Below are positions 1-7,700 of a DNA stretch of 11,474 bases, in pieces (the stretch's first letter is position 1; every line of letters begins with the position of its first letter). The position numbers and the translations under genes were made by a program. The stretch is from Verrucomicrobiota bacterium (lineage in GTDB: Bacteria; Verrucomicrobiota; Verrucomicrobiia; Chthoniobacterales; UBA10450), in the NCBI GenBank assembly GCA_003218345.1, contig QHNF01000009.1:1-11474 (forward strand), given 5' to 3'. The notes below the pieces were generated by a model that saw nothing but the letters and a program-made list of their open reading frames with translations, had not been told where the DNA came from and made no database searches.

Positions 1-110
1 GCATCGCTGCACTTTGTTTGTATCACGGTGTACGTGAACTCTGGACGGCAGATCGCGATTTTTCAATGTTCCCGCACCTCAAAACGCGCAATCCGCTGGT
101 CAGAACATGA
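1..110 (+). CDS. VapC-type PIN-domain toxin, C-terminal fragment
   Basis: Only the last 35 codons are present; the gene begins before the window. Reading from base 3 gives an open frame ending in TGA at 108-110. The visible peptide contains HGVRELWTADRDFSMFP followed by a TRNPL segment. This is the typical end of VapC/PIN-domain ribonucleases: a hydrophobic helix, then a 'TADRDF' strand-turn carrying one of the acidic residues of the Mg2+-dependent active site, then FP and NPL. VapC proteins are RNases held inactive by a VapB antitoxin usually encoded just upstream, here outside the window, so whether the pair is complete cannot be told. The next gene's open frame begins at or just after this stop. 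Confidence is good for the family; activity is unknown. Confidence 0.75.
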   Translation, partial: IAALCLYHGVRELWTADRDFSMFPHLKTRNPLVRT

Positions 111-158
111 GCCGTGGCCATCTGTGCAAGATTGATAATCGCAAGCAGATTGCTGTTT

Positions 159-1187
159 ATGAAATCTGCCCTAGTTGTCAGCAAGAATTTTTTGGAGCGT
201 ATTGGCGAACCGACGTCACGTTTTTACTCTGATTTCCTGGCGTATCAAAACGGCGAGATCACGCATGCTGAGTTGCGGGCCCGGCTGCCGCACGTCGCCA
301 TAATCGGCGACAGCGTTTGTACGGCCGTGTACATCTCGTCGGTTCTCAACACATTTTGGCGTGCGCGCAGGTGTTGTGGCAATAACTGGTTTCTGAACAC
401 CAATCCGCCGCCCGCGGGCATTCGGAGTGTTTCAAAGAGACTGGCGGAGTTCATCCCATTTGTTGCAGTGGAATGCGCCGGCATCGGCGCGCTTGTTGAT
501 CGTGAGCATGAGCGGCAAAATTTTTTCCGACGAATTCTTGGGACACGCAACTTTTCCGGGCAAATCAGCCAACTGCTGCAATCACCCCGTTTTCCCGATC
601 TGATTTTGATTTCAATTGGCCACAACAATGTCGATTGGGCGTGGCGATGCCCGCCTTACGAATTGGATGCGCCGGAGACGCGGTTGAGTCGCCAAAGCAA
701 AGAGTTCCGGCAAAACTACGCGCGCCAAATCCGGCGATTGGTCGAGCGCGCGCGAATAGAAAAGCGTCGCGTGGCCGTCATCGTTTACGGACTGGTGAAT
801 TTCGAATCCTATTTCAAGGGGCGCGAAGTGGCGGAACGCCTGCGAGCATCGGACTCAAGTTTGTATCCGCACCTGGAAACTACGTACAAATACTTGACAT
901 CTTTTCGTCCGGCTTATCGGCGCAATTTGATTCGCCTGGCCGCAATGGTGAACGAAGAGCTGCGCGCAATGGTGGAAGAATTGAATCGGGAGCCCGAGCC
1001 GCACAGTAACGTTCAATTGCGCTATTCGGACGCTTTGGCCACGGCCGACCTGGGCCGCGTCGAATTGCTTCATCCAGTGGATGGCTGGCATGCATCGGTT
1101 GAAGGCCATAATCTTCTCGCCGAAGCGGCATTCGCTGACCTCCGCCCAAGTTTGGAATTTGTTGGGATCAACCGGCCGTCTCATTAA
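159..1187 (+). CDS. SGNH/GDSL-type hydrolase family protein
   Basis: 342 aa from ATG 159; a GTG at 114 would add 15 residues (MAICARLIIASRLLF) and cannot be excluded. Neither start has a clear ribosome binding site. The SGNH blocks are visible: block I IIGDS with nucleophile Ser52, glycines in AGIG near residue 108, block III GHNN (155-158, in place of GxND) and block V DGWH with Asp308 and His311. The region around 180-290 is rich in Arg and Glu and probably helical. No clear signal peptide is seen, so it may be cytoplasmic. Members of this superfamily hydrolyse esters (lipids, acetylated sugars, thioesters); the substrate cannot be deduced here. The last two codons (Ser-His) and the TAA stop fall inside the left terminal repeat of a palindromic element, so the original C-terminus may have been altered. 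It converges with the acyltransferase-hydrolase gene downstream. Confidence 0.72.
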   Translation: MKSALVVSKNFLERIGEPTSRFYSDFLAYQNGEITHAELRARLPHVAIIGDSVCTAVYISSVLNTFWRARRCCGNNWFLNTNPPPAGIRSVSKRLAEFIPFVAVECAGIGALVDREHERQNFFRRILGTRNFSGQISQLLQSPRFPDLILISIGHNNVDWAWRCPPYELDAPETRLSRQSKEFRQNYARQIRRLVERARIEKRRVAVIVYGLVNFESYFKGREVAERLRASDSSLYPHLETTYKYLTSFRPAYRRNLIRLAAMVNEELRAMVEELNREPEPHSNVQLRYSDALATADLGRVELLHPVDGWHASVEGHNLLAEAAFADLRPSLEFVGINRPSH

Positions 1188-1297
1188 CACCTGGCTTCAG
1201 CCAGGTGCTCCGGCAAGAACCACCGAGACAAGCCGTTTTAAACAGCTTTCATTCCTAGCTTGTCGCTACACCGCGCTGAACTGCGGTGTTAATGAGA
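1179..1297. mobile_element. 119-bp REPIN/MITE-like palindromic element
   Basis: The ends are perfect 13-bp inverted repeats, TCTCATTAACACC at 1179-1191 and its reverse complement at 1285-1297. Each end carries its own hairpin. On the left, 1188-1207 is a perfect 9-bp stem (CACCTGGCT/AGCCAGGTG) with a 2-nt loop. On the right, 1268-1289 is a 7-bp stem (ACACCGC/GCGGTGT) with an 8-nt loop. About 60 bp of unrelated sequence separates them. Two REP hairpins in inverted orientation make up a REPIN, the kind of non-autonomous element mobilised by RAYT (TnpA-REP) transposases. No transposase is in this window. I see no obvious target duplication in the immediate flanks. The element lies between two convergent genes and overlaps the end of the first. 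Confidence 0.7.
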
Positions 1298-1331
1298 ATG
1301 GCTGAGTTGAGTTTATCTGGAAGATCGGCAA

Positions 1332-3035
1332 TTACACGTCACCACGCTCTTTCAGTCGAGCGACCGTGTCACGCAGCATGCGATAACCGAAATGTCCTTG
1401 TGGCACGCGCAACAGCTCTGAGCCGCTCCATTTTCCATGAACTTCCTCAACATCTTCGGGTCGCGCGATTAAATCGAATTCCCCGGAGACAAACAGCACG
1501 CGGCCTGCGTCGCATAGGGGCTGATTGTGCATCGGTGAACTTAAATGAAAATGCCGCGCAACAAGAGATGGATCGATATTTGCCCGACGAAGTTCGCGCC
1601 GCATGAATCGCGCCGCCGGGCTCTTCCAGATTGCGTGCTCGATATTTACGATCGGGACCATCAACGCGACAAAACGAAAATCCCGCTCAACCATCGCCAG
1701 AAGAGCGCCGATCCATCCGCCATAACTTGTTCCGAGCACACCGAACCCTTCGCATCCGCGCTCGCGCAATGTCGCCATCAATTGCCGCGCCTCGATTACC
1801 CCCTGGCGCAACCCTTCCGCGTTGCGAATGAGATCGGCAGTGATCGCGAGTTCACCATTCCAGTAGCCGCGCGGGACACGTGAGTAATGATACGGGAGAT
1901 GCATTAAGCACGCGTTCCAGCCAAGCTCGTTAAAACGCGCAGCGTAACGGCGATACCCGATGTGGCTCGCGGACATGAGCGCGTGTAACATTAGGACCGT
2001 CGGCGCTCTCCAGCTGCGCGCGCATGGAAAAAAATCGACACATGCGGTGTTGTTCGCGGGGAAATTTGTATTGATCGGGCTGGGCCATGTGATTGTAGCG
2101 CGAAGCCTGGCGTCAACTGGAGCGGCAATTTCAGCATCATTTGGAACGGCGTAGAAATTCTCTGCGGTGAGCTTCTCGCACGCCGTCACATAGTTCTCCA
2201 TTTCCTCTCGGCTGCGCGCGTGCAGATGATGACGCGACTGAAGCAGATTGATCGAGGCGCACATAAGCGCATCGATTCCGCCCGCAGCGAAACGCCGAAA
2301 TCCGCTCCGGCGAATTGTAGTGAAACTCCGAAAGCTTTTGGGGTTGCTGGTTCCGGGGACGGCAAGCGATGCGCTTGCCCTACAATGCTTCATCCTTTCC
2401 CGTGGCGGATGTGGCAAATCGTCCGTCGTCAGGTGAAACGTTTCTCGCAATTCCGAGTAAAGATTTTGAAAGGCAGCGCTGAGTTCGCGCTCAACACGCC
2501 CACGCGCTTCGGATTTTTTCAGGTCGGGAGAATGCGGGATCGGACTGCCAAAAGCGATCCAAATGGACGTGCGGCGCAATGGCAGCCACCGTTTCATTGA
2601 ATAAAGGCGATCGCTGCCAAGGATCACGCATGGCAAAATCGGAACGCGAGCGATGTGTGCGAGTGTCGTTGCGCCCGGCCGGAGCGGCGCGCCTTCGAGC
2701 AGCGAGCGCACGCCATCGCGAATTCCGCCCTCGGGAAAAAGACCCACGACGCGTCCTTCTTTCAGACGTTCCATTGCGGTGCGGATCGTTTTTCGGTCGG
2801 CACGATCTCGATCCGCCGCGAATGCATCGACCGCGCGTAAAAGGAACCCTAGTACTGGGAACCGGAAAAATTCTGCCATCGCCATCCAATCGATTTTTCG
2901 TCCGACCACTGACGAAATGATGAAAGGGTCGAAATGGCTGATGTGATTTGCGACCAGCAAAAATCCACCAGTGCGATTCGGGTTTTCGCGTCCGAGCACG
3001 TGAACACGTGTGACGCAGCCAAACAACACTTTCAT
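1332..3035 (-). CDS. PlsC-type acyltransferase fused to alpha/beta hydrolase
   Basis: 567 aa counted from ATG 3035. Residues ~10-205 form a 1-acyl-glycerol-3-phosphate acyltransferase (PlsC) domain: NHISHFD with catalytic His31 and Asp36, and the FPEGGIR substrate motif at 100-106. Such enzymes acylate lysophosphatidic acid at the inner membrane. Residues ~245-567 form an alpha/beta hydrolase: GTSYGG elbow with Ser437, Asp521 in GEFD, His548 in QGHFG, a complete triad. Its HLPYHYSRVPRG segment is distinctive; a distant ABHD18-like relationship is possible but unproven. The two parts are joined by a linker (about 207-245) that contains a palindrome, suggesting two former neighbouring genes were fused. 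ATG 2393, preceded by GGGAAAGG, could still start a separate hydrolase. The N-terminus is uncertain: the frame stays open up to 3539, but that stretch is repeat-derived. A hydrophobic segment just before Met169 of that longer frame may belong to the true protein. Confidence 0.75.
   Translation of the reverse strand: MKVLFGCVTRVHVLGRENPNRTGGFLLVANHISHFDPFIISSVVGRKIDWMAMAEFFRFPVLGFLLRAVDAFAADRDRADRKTIRTAMERLKEGRVVGLFPEGGIRDGVRSLLEGAPLRPGATTLAHIARVPILPCVILGSDRLYSMKRWLPLRRTSIWIAFGSPIPHSPDLKKSEARGRVERELSAAFQNLYSELRETFHLTTDDLPHPPRERMKHCRASASLAVPGTSNPKSFRSFTTIRRSGFRRFAAGGIDALMCASINLLQSRHHLHARSREEMENYVTACEKLTAENFYAVPNDAEIAAPVDARLRATITWPSPINTNFPANNTACVDFFPCARSWRAPTVLMLHALMSASHIGYRRYAARFNELGWNACLMHLPYHYSRVPRGYWNGELAITADLIRNAEGLRQGVIEARQLMATLRERGCEGFGVLGTSYGGWIGALLAMVERDFRFVALMVPIVNIEHAIWKSPAARFMRRELRRANIDPSLVARHFHLSSPMHNQPLCDAGRVLFVSGEFDLIARPEDVEEVHGKWSGSELLRVPQGHFGYRMLRDTVARLKERGDV
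2361..2379. repeat. Palindrome at the acyltransferase-hydrolase joint
   Basis: GGCAAGCG and CGCTTGCC form a perfect 8-bp stem around a 3-nt loop (ATG). On the minus strand it codes in frame for about RASASLA (residues 219-225 of the fused protein), between the two enzymatic domains. The flanks read like a generic dispersed repeat rather than a domain sequence. It may be a small REP-like insertion of perhaps 50-60 bp that bridged two genes. Confidence 0.6.
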
Positions 3036-3076
3036 CAGCAGCGCTGCGATACGATTGGCAATGGAGCGAAACGCGA

Positions 3077-3117
3077 AATGAATGACGAATGACGAATAAG
3101 GGATGACGAATGAATGA
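3077..3117. repeat. Short tandem repeat, ATGACGAAT-type
   Basis: Copies and partial copies of (A)ATGACGAAT lie head to tail, interrupted by AAGGG near 3098-3102. The units are too short and irregular for CRISPR. They sit just upstream of the chosen start of the acyltransferase and may have displaced its native 5' end. Confidence 0.55.
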
Positions 3118-3156
3118 ACCGTCTTCGCGCAGTTACGGCGTGGCAGGCGAAACCTG

Positions 3157-3189
3157 AATGACGAAATATCTCCGGCGGTTTTCGTCATT
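3157..3189. repeat. Inverted repeat with AATGACGAAA arms
   Basis: Arms at 3157-3166 and 3180-3189 are perfect 10-bp reverse complements with a 13-nt loop. The arm shares the ATGACGAA core with the tandem units at 3077-3117, so both belong to the same repeat family. There is no clear terminator role, since no gene ends here. Confidence 0.5.
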
Positions 3190-3434
3190 TGAGCGTTCGG
3201 ATTTCCTTCGACATTCGACATTCCTGCCTCGCCGCGCCTAAGCCATGTAAAACGCGAGTAGCGCGCTCCATATTTACGCGGCTTCGTCATTTTAGTCCAT
3301 TTGCTCTGCGAGTGCTTTGCATTTTTCAGCGTTTCGCTGCTTCTGTGCAATCCGAAGTTATTTTTCAGGCTGATTCCTTTTCTTGACGTGGTATCATAGT
3401 TGGCGGTTCCCACTACAGTTGCGGGCCACAGGCT

Positions 3435-3728
3435 ATGAAACCGAGAAGTCCTTCCATGGGCGGTAACCGTCAATTTCCGCACACCGACTACTTTTTCCAC
3501 TCCGGTTTCGGGAACTGGCGCGGTTATCATTCGCCTCACGACGGGGAGGACAGATCGGGATCCCGGAATTTTTACAATTTAGGGCGTGAATTCCGTCTCG
3601 AAGCGGCACGCGAACGGGCGAAAGAGATGGCAGTGTTTGCACTGATTGTTCTGACCTCGGCGTGGCCGGTGCTCTACATGGTGGTCACAGTGGTGAAATT
3701 GTTGAGCAAAGGCCGCCCGTTGCAATAA
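3435..3728 (+). CDS. Small single-pass membrane protein, unknown function
   Basis: 97 aa. I do not recognise a family. The first ~60 residues are polar and rich in Gly, His, Arg and aromatics (FFHSGFGNWRGYHSPHDGED). A charged stretch follows (REFRLEAARERAKE, about 51-64), then one strongly hydrophobic helix at about 66-89 (AVFALIVLTSAWPVLYMVVT) and a short basic tail SKGRPLQ. By the positive-inside rule, both flanks being basic, the orientation is unclear. There is no good ribosome binding site before ATG 3435; a second ATG at 3456 is possible. The gene stops 79 bp before a membrane-anchored hydrolase on the same strand, so the two may be cotranscribed. The membrane helix and the lack of a better frame on either strand are the main reasons to call it real. 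Confidence 0.5.
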   Translation: MKPRSPSMGGNRQFPHTDYFFHSGFGNWRGYHSPHDGEDRSGSRNFYNLGREFRLEAARERAKEMAVFALIVLTSAWPVLYMVVTVVKLLSKGRPLQ

Positions 3729-3807
3729 GCTTTTTGCCTCGGCCAACCGGTCTTCGTATCGAGGAAATCGATTTGCCCGGCGGCGAGAAAAGCGCCTTGA
3801 TAGTGCC

Positions 3808-4641
3808 GTGCTTAAGTGGCGGCGCATCATCGTTCTCGCCGTCTGTCTGGCTTTTCTCGTGCTCGTCCTCTCCTTGTATTTCCGGCAACACTCGATGCTT
3901 TATCATCCGCGGCCTTATGACGCCAGGTACGCGGACGCGTTGCCGCAGGATGGCGCGGAGCTCCATTTTAGGACGATCGCCGGCAAACAAGTTGCATTTT
4001 ATTTGCCCGCCGAATCGGCTGACCGATTGCCGAAGCGAATCTGGGTCGTCTTTTGTGGCAACGGTTCGCTAGCGCTCGATTGGACGTGGCTGCAGGGACA
4101 GGATCGACAATCGCGCGACGCATTTTTGCTTATCGATTACCCCGGATACGGAAAAAGCGAAGGCTATGCCACGATTGCGGCCACCCGCGCCGCTGCGGAT
4201 AACGCGCTCGACGCGCTGGCGGCACGTCTGGCCGTGAACGAACACGAAATTGAATCGCGACTGGACGTTATCGGCCATTCTTTAGGGGCAGCCGTGGCCC
4301 TCGATTTCGCCACGCAGCATCCGGTCGGACACATCATTCTCATTTCCGTGTTCACCACATTACGCGAAGAAGCCGCAACCATCGTGGGCGGACCGCTTTC
4401 ACATTTGCTCGTCGAAAATTACGATAACCGCGCCGCTTTGCGCGAACTTGCGCGTCACACCCCGCTGCCAAAGATCGATATCTTCCACGGCACTGAAGAC
4501 GGCACAATTCCAATTCGCATGGGCCGCGAGCTCGCCGAGGACTTTCCTGCGTTGGTGAAATTCCATCCCGTCGCGGGCGGCAACCATGTCAGCGTCATCA
4601 GCAAAGCCGCCCGTGAAATTCTTGCTGCAATGAACGAGTGA
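3808..4641 (+). CDS. Membrane-anchored alpha/beta hydrolase
   Basis: 277 aa from GTG 3808; an in-frame TGA at 3799-3801 rules out a longer form, and the next ATG would lose the membrane anchor. Residues ~6-24 (RIIVLAVCLAFLVLVLSLY) form an N-terminal membrane segment, probably an uncleaved anchor. The fold's landmarks follow in order: a VVFCGNG strand-loop (80-86) placed where the oxyanion hole forms, DYPGYGKSEG (110-119), the nucleophile elbow GHSLG with Ser158, the acid Asp231 in GTEDGTIP, and His260 in GGNH. The layout and the YPGYGKSEG motif resemble the ABHD12/13/17-Bem46 group, whose known members are serine hydrolases acting on lipids or acylated proteins. The substrate here is unknown. 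It has no evident sequence similarity to the hydrolase part of the minus-strand fusion. It converges on putA, with a hairpin terminator between them. Confidence 0.82.
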   Translation: MLKWRRIIVLAVCLAFLVLVLSLYFRQHSMLYHPRPYDARYADALPQDGAELHFRTIAGKQVAFYLPAESADRLPKRIWVVFCGNGSLALDWTWLQGQDRQSRDAFLLIDYPGYGKSEGYATIAATRAAADNALDALAARLAVNEHEIESRLDVIGHSLGAAVALDFATQHPVGHIILISVFTTLREEAATIVGGPLSHLLVENYDNRAALRELARHTPLPKIDIFHGTEDGTIPIRMGRELAEDFPALVKFHPVAGGNHVSVISKAAREILAAMNE

Positions 4642-4681
4642 CCAGCTCCTTGTTAGGGATCAATTAGACTCGTCGTGGAGA

Positions 4682-4712
4682 AAAACTTGATCGCTTGGAG
4701 GGGTCAAGTTTT
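4682..4712. terminator. Bidirectional hairpin terminator between convergent genes
   Basis: AAAACTTGATC (4682-4692) pairs with GGTCAAGTTTT (4702-4712): 11 pairs, one of them a G-U wobble, with a 9-nt loop. The stem has A-rich and T-rich feet, so it could work in both directions. It sits 40 bp after the hydrolase stop and about 40 bp before the end of the minus-strand putA, as expected for a shared terminator. The stem's GC content is low, so its strength is uncertain. Confidence 0.6.
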
Positions 4713-4753
4713 GCCGAGCCCTGGCGGGCAACGGATGAACTCGGGGTTGTTTT

Positions 4754-7700
4754 CTAACGAGCCGCAGGCCAGAGGAATTCGTCGCGATGTTCCGGTGTTT
4801 CTTCTGGCGCGAAGCCGTGGCGAGTGATGTTTTCAGTCACCACGCGTGGCACGAGAAAGTGCAGGAGATAATCTTCACCACCGGCTTTGGTTCCGCCGCC
4901 GCTCATTTTGAATCCGCCAAACGGATGACGCCCGACAATGGCACCCGTGCACGAGCGATTGATATAAACATTTCCGGCCTCCAGTTGTGCTTTGACGCGC
5001 TCGATGTTGGCCGGGCTGCGCGAGAAGAATCCGCCGGTCAGCGCGTAATCGGTGCCGTTGGCAACTTCGAGCGCTTCGTCGAGATCGCGCACCTTTAGCA
5101 CGCTCAGCACCGGGCCGAATATTTCTTCGCGCGCGATCCGCATGTCTGGGTTCACGCCGGTAAAAATGGTCGGCGGAATAAAATAACCATGCGGAGGCAC
5201 TTCTTTCGCCTGATAGGCGAGTGTCGCCTCGCTCTTGCCCACCTGGATGTAATCCAGGATTCGCCGGTAAGCGGCTTCATCGATCACCGGTCCGACCATG
5301 ATGCCTGGTTGCTCCGGGTTACCGATGCGCAGACTCGCTGCGGCGGGAATTAGACGTTCCATGACGCGATCATAATTTTCCTCGAGAAGAATGAGGCGCG
5401 AAAGTGCCGAACATTTTTGTCCCTGATACCCGAACGCCGAATAAATCGAATAGCCAATCGCTTCGTCGAGATCCGCATCGGAATCGACGATCATCGCGTT
5501 TTTGCCACCCATTTCGCAAATGACGTGTTTGAGCTGGCGCTGATCCGGACGGGTAATACCGGCCGACTCCCAGATTTTTAGACCGACTTCGCGCGAACCG
5601 GTGAACGCAATAAGATCGACATCTTTATGATCGACCAGGTGTGCCCCAATTACCGAGCCGTGACCCGATAGGAAATTCAGAACCCCGGGCGGCACGCCTG
5701 CTTCCTCGAAAATCTGCATCAGCATCGCGCCGCAGATAATGCATTGCTCGGATGGCTTCATGATCACGGTGTTGCCCGCGACCAGCGCGGCGGAGGCCAT
5801 CCCGCACAGAATCGCGATCGGAAAATTCCACGGGGCGATCACCAGTGCGACACCGCGTGGCCAGTAATGATAATAACTTTCCTCGCCGGGAACCTGCTGT
5901 GTGAGCCGAGGCCGCCCGAGGCGTCGCATCTGCTGCGCATAAAAACGACAAAAATCCATCGCCTCGCGGATGTCGCCGTCGGCTTCGTTCCATGGTTTGC
6001 CTACTTCGAAAACTTCGATTGCCGAGAGTTCGTATCTCCGGCGTTCCATGATGTCGGCGGCACGCTCCAGCAACCGCGCGCGCTCTTCGAACGGCGTCCG
6101 GCTCCATTTACTAAATGCCGCGCGCGCAGCTTTGACGGCGCGTTCGGCTTCGGGAATTCCTGCTTCAGCGGCGTATCCGACAATCTCAGTCGGCTCACTG
6201 GGATTAACCGATGGCGTCAAATTATCGGTCCAAACTTTTTCGCCGTCGATGACAAGCGGATGTTTCTCACCGAAGCGTTTGCGCACTTCGCGCAATGCGC
6301 TCTGCATCTTGTCCTGGCTGTCTTTGTAAACGAAATTCACAAGCGGCGAGTTTTGGTAAATATCGCCGGGCGCGGTCCCAAGTGAAGCGCCATTTTTACG
6401 ATACCGATCTTGCGCTGTAGCCGGGACCGGCTTGTCCGCCGGAACTTTAGCGGAGGCGGATGCTTCCGGCGGGCCTGCCCCATCTGATTTCACTAACTCC
6501 GCTGGATCGCGCAGCAATTCTTCCGCCGAAACATTCTCGGCAAATTTTGCGCGCAGGAATCCTTCATTCGACGTGTTCTCGAGCAGCCGTCGAACCAGAT
6601 AGGACATTCCGGGAAGCAGTTCCCCAACCGGGCAATATTCGCGGACGCGATAACCCATTTCCACGAGCGCGCGTTTGATCGGCCCGGCCATGCCATAGAG
6701 CAATTGAAACTCAAAGCGGCTGCGATCGATCCCGAGTTCATCCGCGAGGGCCTGTGCGTGCGCGATGCTGCGCACATTGTGTGACCCAAATGCAGCAGTA
6801 ACGATGGTTTCATTTTCCAGTAGCAGCCGCGTAAGGATTTCGAAATTCACGTCGCTCTCGGGCTTCTGAAAATAAACCGGACAATCCCAGCCGTTCTGGC
6901 GCGATATCATTGTTTCGTAATCCCAGTACGCGCCTTTGACCAGTCTGACCGCGAACCGAGTGCCGCGTGCGCGACCCCACTCGATCAGGTCGCGCAAATC
7001 GGCTTCTGAATCTCGCAAATACGCCTGGATGACGATTCCGGCATGCGGCCAATCTTTGAATTCCTCCTCGGTGAAAACGCTTTTGAATAGCTCGAGTGTA
7101 ACATTTTTATGAGCGTAACTTTCCATGTCGAAATTGATAAAAGCACCGAGTTCTCGCGCGCGACGCAGAAGCGGCCGCAGCTTGGGCGCGAGATGGGCAA
7201 TTGCATCAGCCGGATCGGCAGGACTCATTTGCGAATAGAGTGCAGAAATTTTGACCGAAAGATTTACAACCGGAAAGAGCTCCGAATTTTTGCCCAGCGG
7301 ATCGGACCAGTTTTTCGTTTCGCGCGCCAGGCTCTCCAGCAAATCCAGATAACGTGCCGCATATTCATCCGCTTCCGTTTCGCTGACGACAGCTTCTCCC
7401 AAAAGATCGACGGTAAACCCAATTTTTTGCGCGCGGCGTTTGCGCAAGGTCGCCATTACATCGTCCGGATTTTTTCCGGCAATGAATTGGCGCGCCATTC
7501 CGGAGACGTTCCAGCGCAGGACACGCCCGCTTATCCAGGGAACGATGCGTACCAGGCGAACGCCGGCGCCAATAAAAGGGGCAAAGCCGTCGCGCGTATC
7601 GGCGAAATATTCCTCGAGATGCTCAATAATTTCGCTTGAGCTGCGCAACGAGGGAAGGACATCAACAAAGCGAAACAGTTGCACTTTGAATCGCTCATCA

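Larger units (their letters stand above)
3036..3434. other. Gene-free divergent region rich in short repeats
   Basis: This region separates the minus-strand acyltransferase-hydrolase from the plus-strand membrane protein. Between 3077 and 3117 the unit ATGACGAAT and its partial copies recur head to tail. At 3157-3166 and 3180-3189 AATGACGAAA faces its reverse complement around a 13-nt spacer, a 10-bp stem. At 3207-3222 TTCGACATT occurs twice, overlapping. Another TTCGTCATTTTAG copy follows near 3285. Although the minus strand is open across most of this stretch, the encoded peptide (for example HSFVIPYSSFVIHF) is a translation of the repeats and has no domain. Both flanking promoters should lie here; I could not identify either with confidence. 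Confidence 0.6.

Noticed and set aside
3077..3222. CRISPR-like array
   Set aside because: Units are 7-10 bp, irregularly spaced and present in both orientations; there are no uniform spacers and no cas genes.
3383..3388. TTGACG as a -35 box for the small membrane protein
   Set aside because: No acceptable -10 hexamer lies about 17 bp downstream.
3036..3539. N-terminal extension of the acyltransferase frame to 735 aa
   Set aside because: The extra residues are translations of short direct and inverted repeats, have no domain, and overlap the start of a plus-strand gene.
5625..6385. Long open frames overlapping putA on both strands (minus-strand 5625-6107, plus-strand 5744-6385)
   Set aside because: They are out-of-frame shadows of a strongly conserved aldehyde dehydrogenase region and show no recognisable domain.
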